Assembly (NCBI RefSeq): GCF_032854445.1
Contig: NC_088295.1
Span: 86,784,644 to 86,844,643 of the forward strand
Direction: 5' to 3'
Source of the DNA: Liolophura sinensis
Taxonomy: Eukaryota > Mollusca > Polyplacophora > Chitonida > Chitonidae
Length of the DNA: 60,000 bases
The position numbers and the translations under genes are program-made. Below the pieces are notes generated by a model. That model ran no database searches and was not told the DNA's origin. It saw only the letters and a program-made list of their open reading frames with translations. This document shows positions 26,634 to 39,500 of the stretch, piece after piece (position 1 is the stretch's first letter; each line of letters begins with the position of its first letter).

Positions 26634-29600
26634 CAGTCCGTTTAGACAAAGAGTCTGAGAAAAACTCTTTGTCATACAGACAAAATCACATTCCCTATAT
26701 CATTAATAATTTACCTAGCAACATCACCAACAGGCAACGGAAATAACACACTTCAAAGCCATTGTTGACGATTCTACGGGGTTAAAATTATAGCTTTTAG
26801 TTGATGCCGCGCATTATCTAGAGACCAATATAGTCATGGATGGTTGCTCATAGAAAGGTCAGGTTCGTGTCCGGCCTTCATATGATGTTATAGTAGACAC
26901 CCAATCAGTTTACTTCAGCAGAACGAGGTCAGTTAACTGTACAGTGGCACAAGTTCTTGGCTGGTCTGTCGGGTGCTATGCCAGGGCTTCCACACGCAGC
27001 TAGGAAATGTAGACGGACTCGCGGGTTATTAAAACAGTATTTCATTAAAACAGACTCTTTGTACACAGATGTCGTGGAAATTTTTTAGGGTTGAGCATTG
27101 GCCGTACAGCCATGTTCTTTTGATTACCTTTATCATCTATGCGCACATTTTTAGCAGACTGATTGCAGTCTACGATTATAGAGTTGTTGGCCTCCCGAGC
27201 TTTAATGGACAAGACAGCACCTGGCTAAAATATATTTCAATCGAGCGTTAGTTGCGGAATGTAACTCTCAGTATCGATCAACACGAAGTGTTGGGAGAGT
27301 ACGGAGAAAAACTGCTTCTACTGGATCGACGGTAAGCCACATTTTCCGCGTCTTCACACGTGCATTAAGTCTTTCTCCGATCGAGTGTTCCCCATAATCA
27401 ACTATCCTGTCGCCGATCCAAAACTGGTCCATGACAAACGCACAAATTCACAAAATTCTGCAACAGCTGCAATATTTCACCGACACAGATGAGAACTACT
27501 AACCTAAAAAGTTCTTCAAAATTTTAAGCATAGCTGCCGTTACCAGTCGGTTTCAAGTTAACATAGAGCGATGATCTTCGAGATCAACAGGCTGGTAAGG
27601 AATAAAATTGTAGCAAAATAAGTACCTGATGTGCGAGGATTTTATCACTGAAGGTACTGTACCACATGACCTGTCAGAAATGTTAGGCAACTAATTTTGA
27701 TTACATTTGCTATAACATGGACGCATTAAAAAGTTTCACAAAAAGGTATTTAGATTATACGAATGGTAGAGAAAATTTACTTGCTGAAAATTTACGAACT
27801 GAAGAACTTCCAGAATTAAAGATCAGTTTTTAGCACATTTTACAATTTTGAAAAGTTGCATTTTGTCTTTTGGTTTGGGGGACACTGCTAACCACAGACA
27901 GTAGATCTTCATACAACGGAGGCACTCTATAGGGCAGTCCTATAGGCTAGGGCAGCATCGGGAGATTTTCAGGAGATCAACCATTTCTGAAGACTTCTTC
28001 CACGAAACCAACCTGTTACAGGGTCTGGAGTAGCAGACTAAGTTAATAAAAGTAAAAACCGGCAAGACGGTGGTTTGGATTTGCGATCAATCCTTCCTAG
28101 GTCAACAAGGAGATTTGACCATTGCTCTATTTTCTGACCCAGACATCGGCTGCGAGAAAATTAGTTTACCAGAAAACCTCTCCTGTCTCGGGAGAGAGGA
28201 GTAAGGTACTGTACAGCCCCGGAGTCGCCAGTCAGAATTATCACCCCAAATACAAATCATGATTGTGTGATATCAGTGAAATGAACTGAAACCTGTGCTT
28301 TTTGGCAATAGTAATTACGTAATTAGTTTGCAATAATAATGTTTGCAATTAATAATGTTTGCAAGGAGGAGATAACGTATTGATCTAAACTTTTTTTTTG
28401 AACAGAGTAATTTTTTCAGAATCTGTTAAAAATATACCCTGTGCTCTAGTGAACAGTTTCGTATTTTGAAATGTGGAAATTGTAGAGAGAAGTCTTTTCT
28501 GTTTAATGATAATAATTCAACAAACCATCTTTGTAGCCAAAATGTCCAAGATACAAGTAATACGGAATATTGATGATCAGGAAATTAAAAAAAGAGCTAG
28601 AGAGTTTTACTATCAACGCATTTTGCTGCTTAATTCTATGACGAGTCAAAAAAAAGATATCTTTGCGTGTAACCATCATTTCTCACAGTTTGTAATGACG
28701 CGAAAGTAAAATATTCTTTTATAACTTAAACTTAATTATAAGGATTGTAATATTTTTTAGGTTTATTAGGGTATAAACGAGAAAAAAAAAAACCGCTGTG
28801 AAAACTAAATATAATTTGCACACCGATTTTTCCGTTTATATCCCAAGATACCTAACAAATTTTACAATCAATCCTTAGGAATCCTTATAATAATTCAGTT
28901 TTAAGTTATAAAAAAATGTTTTACTTTCGCGTCATTCCAAACTGTGAGAAACCATTTACATTCGATATACCGAAGGAAATCTAAATATCTGGTCACTAGA
29001 ATGCTACATTTCAACCCACTGACTAAAGAAAATGCTTTAACACCCTTCGCTGCGATGTCATTATTTGACCAAGAACTACTTGCAGGTTTCCACCTTGGGC
29101 CTTTCGGCAACAGGCGAAGGAGGCCTCCCTTATTTTGCGGAAAGGATTGTCTTACATCATAGAGAGCGCAAACAAGACATTCCAGTCAAGTTAAGATGTC
29201 CATTTTCTGGAAACTTCAAATCTAGTAGGCCCTGACATTGTTGTGTTGATGGTTTCCTCGCAGATCATCATCACTCACAAAGATGCAGTCACAGGTTAGC
29301 CCATCACTCATAGACTCTGGATTATATCTTACAATAATAACCATCGGCTGTTTATTTTGGTGACTTCATATCTCAACTTTGGCAAGATACACTCTACATT
29401 GGAATGGCAGGATAATTGATTTCCGTGGAGTGTGGGCTACGGCATGGAGGGAGCGGAGGTAAGCTGGACTATACACATAAACACAACACCGTGAACGCGT
29501 AAATACGACTCTACCATGAGTTGATGTGATGATACAGAGGCGAGTTACACACAGTGTCAGGTGACGACAAGCTACAGTAACAATAAACAGTGACGGGCAC

Positions 29601-29854
29601 CTGCTGCTATGCAGGCGCAACCCTGCAGTGTCTAGTCCATTCCACTGGTGTATACAGAGATATGAATCGGCTGTGAATATCAAGGACGTCAGCAAAGAAT
29701 TAATTGTCATTCCAGATGCCTCGGCCCAACATTACCAATCTTGTTGACGTGCGGTTCATCATAGAGTAATACGAAATTTGTTCTGTCCGGTTGTTCAACT
29801 TTTCTTTGGCACGTTGGCAGTTTTATTGCTTTAATTATTGTGCCGATGTGATTT
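26634..29854. other. No recognisable gene; hairpin at 28681
   Basis: Frames at 28473-28709 (plus) and 28901-29110 (minus) overlap or abut the hairpin arms and have no motif. Nothing else supported. Confidence 0.4.
28681..28949. repeat. Long near-perfect hairpin, ~120-nt arms
   Basis: Left arm 28681-28800, right arm 28819-28949, loop about 18 nt. Shared words include TCTCACAGTTT, ATGACGCGAAAGTAAAA and TTTTATAACTTAAA, with one ~10-nt gap. Could be a foldback element or the source of a hairpin RNA; no coding content. Confidence 0.85.
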
Positions 29855-30012
29855 ATTTATTTATTTGATTGGTGTTTTTTGCCGTATATTCCAGAATATT
29901 TCACTTATACGCCAGCAGCCAGCATAATTGTAGGAGGAAGCCCGACAGAGCCCGAGTGAAACCCATGACAGCATTGATGAGGGGCTCCTGTGTCTCTGTG
30001 CTGCGTTAGCAC
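29855..30012 (-). mobile_element. SINE, reverse orientation, internally deleted
   Basis: Reads in reverse as tRNA-like head (AGTGTGCTAACGCAGCAC, CCCCTCATCAATGCTG), then body and ATAAATAAAT tail. About 60 bp between head and body are missing compared with the copy at 26357. Confidence 0.75.
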
Positions 30013-30014
30013 AC

Positions 30015-30177
30015 TAATCAAATTATCCACTGTGTCGACATCAGACCAAACACAAAAGTTCGGTTGTCCAATTTTGAATCTCTCATACCATGGCTTTATG
30101 TAGATGGGATTCAGTCTCTCTGGTATTAAATCTGGCTCTTCAGGGTGCCTATACCGGTGCGTGGTTTGGCTTTCCAT
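30015..30177 (-). other. Unrecognised protein-like open frame cut by a SINE
   Basis: Starts at an ATG at 30177 and runs about 54 residues (e.g. HPEEPDLIPERLNPIYIKPW, KIGQPNFCVWSDVDTV) before entering the reversed SINE at 30012. The composition is more protein-like than its neighbours. I do not recognise the family. It could be an exon remnant. Confidence 0.3.
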
Positions 30178-30832
30178 ACAAGTAGGAAAAGTTACAAAGG
30201 CTAAACGCTCTTTCTGTCCACGGCGTCGGTAAATATTACATTTTCATCAATAATGGGAAATCTTAGCAAGCTAAATGGTATTTGTTCGTCTGTTGGAACG
30301 CCATGGGTATTTTTGGCACTGCTCCTTCGCACTGTTATTTAAGATTCTATTTCGGAAAGCAGTTCAAATAATATCAGTCTGCCGAGAGATAGAACACAGA
30401 GACAGTAGAGGATCTCCGAAGACCCGACAAATTAATAAAAGTAAACTGGAATGATGAAGGAGATTACAGAGTTATTGATATAGCCGTCTAAATCGATTGG
30501 TCACCGGTAGTTTCAACAAACCCGGATTTCAGGTGGCATACAGAATCAGCGGGAAGATTCGACGTGCAAAGCATATGAATTCAGTCTATGGAGAGGAGTT
30601 TCGAATACACAGAATTGTACAGGTCAATTTGATGCCTTCTTTCAGTCGTGATACCTTCTCTTATGTACAACAAATCAGTAATATCCACATTGATACACTG
30701 TTTTACTGTAATGTTACATATTTTAAGTGGCTACAATGTTACACATTTTACAAATTGTGTTGTTCCACAATTTATCTAACTTTCTCATCCCACTAGAGTT
30801 TCTAAGTGTTTAGAGGCGACTTCATTTCTATC

Positions 30833-31145
30833 GCAGTTGCGGATGGTCGAGGGTTTTCCCCATACCCTGCCCGGTTTCCCCCGCCGTCGTATAAGTGGCC
30901 GCCGTCGTATAAGTGAAGTGAAATAAAGAAATAAATTTCTGTTTGCTGAGGCACACGTTAAACGGGTTCAAACCTGGCCTCGGACATGGGATTTGTACAT
31001 TCCTCTGCTATGACCGCATTTGTGGTCTTGGTGACAATAATTGATTTCTTCCACCTATAAAACTGACCGCCATCGTATAATTGAAACATTCTTCAGTATG
31101 GCGTTTAGCAAGAGTCAAATGAATAAATATACAAACAAATAAATT
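30833..31145 (+). mobile_element. Two SINE 3' fragments
   Basis: 30833-30939 has GCCGTCGTATAAGTG twice and an AAATAAAGAAATAAAT tail. 31031-31145 has CCACCTATAAAACTGACCGC followed by a CATCGTATAATTGAAACATT segment and an A-rich tail; a similar relic lies at 2775-2835. Confidence 0.6.
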
Positions 31146-31238
31146 GCAATGTTTCACATTCTAACTAACTATAATGTTTCACACTTTAACGAATTGCAAT
31201 GTTCCACATATATAACTGGCATGTTTGGCATCATATCG

Positions 31239-31612
31239 GCACGGGGAATCTGTCCGAATGTTTAGCCTACTAACACAGCAAAATGACTCAGCAACATGTC
31301 ACCAATTCGATCGCTGTGAGTCCAGCTCATGCTGTCTTCGTCTCCGGTCGTACGTGGAATTGTCTGCCAGCAATGTGAGGATGGCCGTGGGTTAACTACC
31401 CCCCAAGCTGTGCCCACTTCCCTTCCACCATAATGCTAATGTTGTCTTCCTCTCCGGCCATATGTGGAATTGTCTGTCAGCCATGTGAGGATGGTCCTGG
31501 GTTAGTTGCTCACAAGTTGTGTCCGGTTCCCTCCCACCATTATGCTAATTGCTAATAAGTGAAATATTCTTGAGTGCGGCCTTAAACGCCAATCAAAAAA
31601 TAAAGAAAATAA
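31239..31612 (+). mobile_element. SINE with internally duplicated body
   Basis: Head with B-box-like TGTGAGTCCAGCTC, then the body segment GTCTTCCTCTCCGGYC...CACCATWATGCTAAT occurs twice in tandem before the AATATTCTTGAGTGCGG tail. Confidence 0.7.
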
Positions 31613-31835
31613 AATACAACGATCTAAATTTTAACTAAATGAAATGTTCCATATTTTAACGAATTTAAAGTAAATGCAATAACTAAATGGAATGCTCACC
31701 GTTTTTAAATAGCTGCATTCCAGAACATTTTAAGTAACGGGGATGTGCAATATTTCACAGTGTACTATCCACACTCTTCCAAACTGTAATCTCCCATACA
31801 TTACCTCAGTGTTATACATTTTATCTTGATGCAAT

Positions 31836-32400
31836 GTTTCACATATTCCGTACAGATGCAATGTTTCACGTATAACGTACAGATGCAATGTTTAACGTAT
31901 TACGCGCAGATGCAATGTTTCACGTATTCCGTACAGATGCTATGTTTCACGTATTCCATGCAGATGCAATGTTTCACGTATAACGTACAGATGCAATGTT
32001 TCACGTATTCCGTACAGATGCATTGTTTAACGTATTACGTACAGATGCAATGTTTCACGTATAAAGTACAGATGCAGTGTTTCACATATAACGTTTATAT
32101 GCAATGTTTCACGTATTACGTACAGATGCAATGTTTCACGTATAACGTACAGATGCAATGTTTCACGTATAACGTACAGATGCAATGTTTCACGTATTAC
32201 GTGCCGATGCAATGTTTCACGTATTGCATACAGATGCAATGTTTCACGCATTACATACAGATGCATTGTTTCACGTATAACGTACAGATGTAACGTTTCA
32301 CGTATTACGTGCAGATGCAATGTATCACGCCTTACGTACAAATGTAATGTTTCACGTATTACGTACAGATGCAATGTTTCATGTTTTACCGAGCTGCAAT
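31836..32400. repeat. 27-bp minisatellite, ~20 copies
   Basis: Unit of 27 bp built on CAGATGCAATGTTTCACGTA followed by TTACGTA. Nine codons per unit keep long frames open on both strands (about 155 and 126 residues); these are by-products of the period. Flanks at 31140-31260 and 31620-31780 hold single diverged AATGTTTCACA-like words. Confidence 0.93.
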
Positions 32401-33265
32401 GTTCCACTTTTTTCCCGAGCTACAATATTCCACTTTTTACCTATAACTACAATCTTCCATAATGTCAGTAGCTACAGTATTTCTTCTGTCAACATGACAA
32501 TTAGAGCTCCCAGTGTCTTGCTCAGGACACATGACATGTATCCAAATAATTCTGCCTAATGACTTTATGTCTGAAAAATTTATCACTTAACTTCCTGTCC
32601 TATAAAGCAGACCTTTACTGACATAGACAGAACATGTAAATTCATGCGTCTATGCCAGAAAAATGTTCAATGACAAAGACAAATAAACTGACGTCAAATA
32701 GGCCTAGTACGAGGAAGGAATCAACAGTGTACAAATGGTCATTTACGGACGCTGGCAACTAACTAGCTAGATGTTTTCATTTCAACCATCCGACTTTGAC
32801 AACCCTGTAGTTATATAAGCCTTAATGCGTTTGTAAAAGATCTGTTGTACACCATACTTCTTTTCTTGGACAGGGCGTTCATGATTTGTGGAAATGATTG
32901 TAGAGGGGCAGGTCCTCGGAATAGATCATGGCCGATAACTCTATCGAAATAACATTTTTCAATGCAGTCATCTCCCTTTTCTCCCGAGACCTTTTAACGG
33001 TTCTGGAATTACTTTGCAATACATGTATATGCATGCAAAAGCCTTTGTGTTTTAGCTGGAATATTAATGTCATTTTATTCCAAGAACTTAAATGTTTCTG
33101 AATAAACTTAATTTTTCAGTGTCTGCTCCATCTTACATACTAGTTAATATTTTGTGAACATCTGTAAAATCTTATGAAAAGAACGTAAATTTCAACCAAA
33201 TGCAAATTAAAACTGACAATACAAAAATACGCCTCTGAAATGACAAGAAAGATTTCCACAACATG
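32401..33265. other. Sequence downstream of gene C, nothing recognised
   Basis: Contains the decayed end of the 27-bp array and then unique AT-rich sequence to the candidate polyadenylation signal of gene C. Confidence 0.45.
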
Positions 33266-33271
33266 TTTATT
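33266..33271 (-). promoter_or_regulatory. Candidate polyadenylation signal of gene C
   Basis: AATAAA on the minus strand, 15 bases after the stop codon of exon 7. If used, the 3' UTR is very short. The hexamer is common in AT-rich DNA, so position is the only support. Confidence 0.4.
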
Positions 33272-33286
33272 TAACCTCAATCTACA

Positions 33287-33504
33287 TTATTCATTACGGA
33301 AAATAAGAGACACACATAGGCCTACTATGGTTAAGTTGAGAGTGGGTAATCCAGCCGCGGATTTGTCTGATGACGACTTGAAGATCCCCCTGACCCTTGC
33401 CCACGTGCCATTATGTGGAGATGACGCCATGCCCAGTACTTTGCATATCACCTGATACACATCCACCAATTCGATTGGATCCGAGACATACGACGACTTA
33501 AAAT
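33287..33504 (-). CDS. ENPP6: Gene C exon 7: C-terminus with GPI-type tail
   Basis: 218 nt including the stop, residues 363-434. Starts DFKSSYVSDP, contains VDVYQVICKVLG and PHNGTW (the usual ENPP C-terminal block), then a Ser/Ala/Gly-rich stretch near 406-414 and a hydrophobic end (LNLTIVGLCVSLIF). This is the layout of a GPI-anchor signal, as in ENPP6. Acceptor TTTGCAG. Confidence 0.9.
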
Positions 33505-36500
33505 CTGCAAACGCCAGAAATATACGATTGTTATGAATGGAGTGAGTGCTTGGGGTTTAACGTCGTACTTAACAATTTTTCAGTCACACGACGACGATAT
33601 GACATGAAAAAAGAAAGTTGATATACATCTCATACCTAAAGTTTACATCACTCAGCATAACGAAAAACTGACGGCACATCACACACCAAAGAATCACCCT
33701 ACGTCGCTCTATGTATAGGCTAACATTAAACTAAAATTCCATGACATACCTGGACCAGCTACAAGAAAGAATCCGCGCATGTCTGGTAGATTATTGTCGT
33801 ATCCATGGTTACCCAACTCCTCACTACGCTTCTTGCCTCGGAAATAAAACTTGTAAGAGCTGTTTGGCTAAAACAAATGTACATTTCAGATTTAGCATTC
33901 GTTAGATGGATGTGTAGTTCTATTTTTTAGAGCTATTTTTTTTTTTATGTCACGGACTGTCCCAGTTTTTTTTAAAACTCGTTAAATAGTCTTGTCTTTG
34001 TTAATGCGTTTGACTGAACAACTTTGGTTTTTTTATATCCATTTGATGAATATACGATTATTCTTTCAAGGGCCGTTTGTACTACCTCAGTTTTTGTTCT
34101 ACCCCAATTCTTGTGCTAGCCCAGTTTTTACCCTTCCCTAATGTAAATTCAGACATTGCTAACTTTTCTAGACCGACCTTTAAGATGGTCCAACCCTTTT
34201 CAGCAACAACTACTATGGGGGGAATTCTGGGATGGTGACGGAAATGCCAGTTCTCAGGCGTGTCCTCCTTCCGGTAAGTCGTCAAGTTCACATGAGCACC
34301 TCGAAGTAAGTTGTAAACCTGAAAAAAGGTTTTTCTTGTACATTTAAGGCCAGTATACATAATCTGAGTTATTTTTTATTACACCGGTATGGTGTCATGT
34401 TGAATTAGTACTGTCAACGTCGTTGCTGAAGGAGATTGCATCAAACGCATTCCCTTTACATTTTTTAAACCTTGCAATGAATACAGTTCTCTCGTAAGTA
34501 AATATGGGTGGATTGTCTAAAATCCCGAGTATTCTTTTTCATAATTGTGTCATATTGCGCTTAATTGAGGGCTAGGGGTCGCAGAACAATTCAGAAGCCT
34601 CTCACTAAGGCGGTCACTACGAGGTGAAGCTCAGCTTATGCAGACTTCCTCTTCGATCAGACGTGGGAAGGTCTGTTAGCAATCTGCAGATGTTTGTGGA
34701 CATTCCCAGGGCTCTGTTCGGTTCCCTCCCGTCCAATGAATGAAATGAGTACAGCGTGAAACATGCTGTCTTATTCGTCTAAAGCTCGTCTGGCCCCTGA
34801 CCGTTGAGGTTGCAGGTGCGAATTCAACTCTGACTAGTTCATCTGCGGCTTTAAGTGAAGCTGTTTGCCAGGTATCTGGGGAAGGGCAGGGGTTTACTGC
34901 TGACACTTCGATTTCCCTCAATTATAAACCTGACATCGAATGATTATAAATGAAAAGTTCGGGGGTTGAACAGCATTTAAGAGTAAATGCTTTGTAATTC
35001 CACAAAAGACCTAACAGCTAAAGACTTCGCTATGCTTAAGTTTTATGAAGTCATTCATTTACTTGACTTATACCAAACCTTGTTCATTTTCTCAGGTTTG
35101 GGCCAGACAGAGAGAAAAGCGCCTCTACCGATGAAGATATCTACATCCGCTGTGTCCACGAAATTCTTGATGCGAATGATTCTCTTTCTGGAGACGTCCG
35201 TAATGCCATGTCCGGAGACAACCATCAGTGTTACCTTCTCCGTCAAGCCCTGAACCCTCATCATCTCAAGTATCTTGTTGATAGTATTGTCAATGTTCCT
35301 GATGACAGATTTAACTTCAGTGCTATTCGTACCATACCGATGTGCCCTGCTATCGCCCACATCCACGAAAATTCCTGAAACAGATCAGCCGGTATTCCTG
35401 TACCAAAATTCCTGAAACAGATCAGCCACCATTCCTGCACCAAAATTCGACGAAAACCCCCTGACTTAAAGCTTCATCCACACTAGCAAGCACGTCTGCT
35501 AGAAAGGGGCTTGCCTCATGATTGAGGTGTGGTTTAGCTCTTACTTATGAGGTCAGGTGTGGAAAAAGGAGAGGTATGATTTAGCTCTTACCTACTGGGA
35601 GAGGTGTGGGGAAGGGAGAGGTATGATTTAGCGGTTATTCAATAGGCCAGGTGCGAACATGGGAGAGGCATGATTTAGCTGTTATTCAATAGACCAGGTG
35701 TGAACATGGGATAGGCATGATTTAGCTGTTATTCAATAGGTCATGTGCGAACATGGCAAAGGCGTGATTTAGCTGTTACTCACTAGATCAGGGTGAACAT
35801 GAGAAAGGTATGATTTAGCTCTTACCTACTTGGTTAGGTGTGGTTAGGTATGATTTAGCTCTTACTCACTAGGTCAGGTGTGGAGAAGGGAGAGGCGTGA
35901 CTTAGTTCTTACTCACTAGGTCAGGTGCAAACATAGAAGAGGCATAATTTAACGCTTACTCTCTTGGTTTGGTGTGGAGAAGGGAGAGGTATGATTTAGC
36001 TCTTACCTACTGGGAGAGGTGTGGGGAGGGGAGAGGTATGATTTAGCTCTTACCTACTGGGAGAGGTGTGGAGAAGGGAGAGGTATGATTTAGCTCTTAT
36101 CTACTGGGAGAGGTGTGGGGAAGGGAGAGGTATGATTTAGCTTGTACCTACTGGGAGAAGTGTGGGGAAGGGAGAGGTATGATTTAGCTCTTACCTGCTG
36201 AGAGAGGTGTGGAGTGAGTGAGTGAATCCTTGGGGCTTCACGACGTACTTAACAATTTTTCAATCACATAACGACGGAGGATTCCTTAGAGTGCATGTAA
36301 TGTACCTCCTGGTTGCAGGACGGATTTCCATCGCTCTCTTTTCTAGTGCTGCTTCACTGAAACGCCTTACCGAAGGAGTAAGCCGCCCCGCTAGATGCAT
36401 TATACTGATACGGGTCAACCAGTTGTGTCACTATCCCCTTCATGTTGAACACCAAGCGAGGAAGTTACAACTTCCTCTTTTAAAGTCTTAGGTGTGACTC

Positions 36501-39500
36501 GACCCAGGAAGTTATGGAGAAGGGAGAGGTATGATTTAGCTCTTAGCTATTGGGTTAGGTGTAGAGAAGAGAGGGGTATGATTTAGCTCTTACCCACTGG
36601 GAGAGGTGTGGAGAAAGGAGAGGCAAGATTTAGCTATCACTCTGTAGGTCAGGTGTGAAAAATGGGAGAGGCACGATTTAGCTGTTACTCAATAAGTCAG
36701 GTGCGAACATGGGATAGGTATGATTTAGCTGTTACTCAATAAATCAGGTGCGAACATGGGATAGGTATGATTTAGCTTTTATCTACGTGGTTAGGTGCGG
36801 AGAAGGGAGAGGTATGAATTAGCCCTTAGCTCCTGGGAGAGTTGTGGGGAAGGGAGAGGTATTATTTTGCAGTTACCTACTGGGAAAGATGTGCAGAAGG
36901 AAGCGGTACGATTTAGCTGTTACCTCCTGGGAGAGGTGTGGAGAAGGGAGAGGTATGATTTTGTAGTTACCTACTGATTTAGCTTTTACCTACTTGGCTA
37001 GGTGTGAAGAAGGTGGAGGTATGATTTAGCTTTTACCTACTTGGCTAGGTGTGAAAAAGGTGGAGGTATGATTTAGATTGTACCTACTGAGAGAGGTGTA
37101 GGGAAGAGAGAGGTATGAGTTAGCTTGTACCTACTGGGAGAAGTGTGGGGAAGGGTAAGGTATGATTTAGCTTGTACCTACTGGAAGAAGTGTGGGGAAC
37201 GGAAAGGTATGATTTAGCTTGTACCTACTGGGAGAAGTGTGGGGAATGGAGAGGTATGATTTAGCTTGTACCTACTGGGAGAAGTGTGGGGAAGGTAGAG
37301 GTATGATTTAGCTTGTACCTACTGGAAGAAGTGTGGGGAAGAGAGAGGTATGATTTAGCTTGTACCTACTGGGAGAAGTGTGGGGAAGGGAGAGGTATGA
37401 TTTAGCTTGTACCTACTGGGAGAGGTGTGGGGAAGGGAGAGGTATGATTTAGCTTGTACCTACTGGGAGAAGTGTGGGGAAGGTAGAGGTATGATTTAGC
37501 TTTTATTTATTGGGAGAAGTGTGGGGAAGGGAGAGGTATAATTTAGCTTGTACCTACTGGGAGAAGTGTGGGGAAGGGAGAGGTATGATTTAGCTTGTAC
37601 CTACTGGGAGAGGTGTGTGGAAGGGAGAGGTATGATTTAGCTTGTACCTACTGGGAGAAGTGTGGGGAAGGGAGAGGTATGATTTAGCTTGTACCTACTG
37701 GGAGAAGTGTGTGGAAGGGAGAGGTATGATTTAGCTTGTACCTACTGGGAGAAGTGTGGGGAAGGTAGAGGTATCATTTAGCTTGTACCTACTGGGTGAT
37801 GTGTGGGGAAGGGAGAGGCATGATTTAGCTTTTACTACTGGGAGAAGTGTGGGGAAGGGAGAGGTATGATTTCGCTTGTACCTACTGGGAGAAGTGTGGA
37901 AAAGGGAGAGGTATGATTTTGTAGTTACCTACTGATTTAGCTTTTACCTACTTGGCTAGGTGTGAAAAAGGTGGAGGTATGATTTAGCTTTTACCTACTT
38001 GGCTAGGTGGTGAAAAAGGTGGAGGTATGATTTAGATTTATACCTACTGAGAGAGGTGTGGGGAAGAGAGAGGTATGAGTTAGCTTGTACCTACTGCGAG
38101 AAGTGTGGGAAGGGAAAGGTATGATTTAGCTTGTACCTACTGGAAGAAGTGTGGGGAACGGAAAGGTATGATTTAGCTTTGTACCTACTGGGAGAAGTGT
38201 TGGGAAGGGAGAGGTATGATTTAGCTTGTACCTACTGGGAGAAGTGTAGGGAAGGTAGAGGTATGATTTAGCTTGTACCTACTGGAAGAAGTGTGGGGAA
38301 GAGAGAGGTATGATTTAGCTTGTACCTACTGGGAGAGGTGTGTGGAAGGGAGAGGTATGATTTAGCTTGTACCTACTGGGAGAAGTGTGGGGAAGGGAGA
38401 GGTATGATTTAGCTCGTACCTACTGGGAGAAGTGTGGGGAAGGTAGAGGTATGATTTAGCTTTATTTATTGGGAGAAGTGTGGGGAAGGGAGAGGTATAA
38501 TTTAGCTTGTACCTACTGGGAGAATTGTGGGGAAGAGGAGAGGTATGATTTAGCTTGTACCTACTGGGAGAGGTGTGTGGAATGGAGAGGTATGATTTGG
38601 CTTGTACCTACTGGGAGAATTGTGGGGAAGGGAGAGGTATGATTTAGCTTGTACCTACTGGGAGAGGTGTGGGGAAGGGAGAGGTATGATTTAGCTTGTA
38701 CCTACTGGGAGAGGTGTGGGGAAGAGAGAGGTATCGATTTAGCTTGTACCTACTGGGAGAAGTGTGGGGAAGGTAGAGGTATCATTTAGCTTGTACCTAC
38801 TGGGAGAAGTGTGGGGAAGGGAGAGGTATGATTTAGCTTTTACCTACCGGGAGAAGTGTGGGGAAGGGAGAGATATGATTTAGCTTGTACCTACTGGGAG
38901 AAGTGTGTGGAAGGGAGAGGTATGATTTCGCTTGTACCTACTGGGAGAAGTGTGGAAAAGGGAGAGGTATGATTTAGCTTGTACCTACTGGGGGAAGTGT
39001 GAGGAAGGGAGAGGTATTATTTTGCAGATACCTACTGGGAGATGTGTTGAAAAGTGGGCGGTATGATTTATCTTTTACCTACCGGGAGAAGTGTGGGGAA
39101 GGGAGAGGTATGATTTTGCAGATACCTACTGGGAGAGGTGTTGAAAAGGGGGCGGTATGATTTAGCTTGTACCTACCGGGAGAAGTGTGGAGAGGGGAAA
39201 GGTATGATTTAGCTTGTACCTACCGGAAGAAGTGTGGGGAAGGGAGAGGTATGATTTATCTTTTACCTACCGGGAGAAGTGTGGAGAGGGGAGAGGTATG
39301 ATTTAGCTTGTACCTTCTGCGAGAAGTGTGGGGAAGGGAGAGGTATGATTTATCTTTTACCTACCGGGAGAAGTGTGAGGAAGGGAGAGGTATGATTTAG
39401 CTTGTACCTACTGGGAGAAGTGTGGGGAAGGGAGAGGTATGATTTAGCTTGTACCTACTGGGAGAAGTGTGTGGAAGGGAGAGGTATGATTTAGCTCATA

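Noticed and set aside
26439-26675. 78-aa minus frame
   Set aside because: Lies in the full-length SINE, antisense; similar frames appear in other SINE copies.
31826-32407. Two long overlapping open frames (155 aa plus, 126 aa minus) as protein genes
   Set aside because: They translate a 27-bp tandem repeat; any period divisible by three without stops gives this. No flanking coding sequence.
33240-33455. 71-aa plus frame
   Set aside because: Antisense shadow of gene C exon 7.
35261-35443. 60-aa minus frame across the exon 4 acceptor
   Set aside because: Wrong frame over the duplicated acceptor; the ENPP frame in exon 4 is clear.
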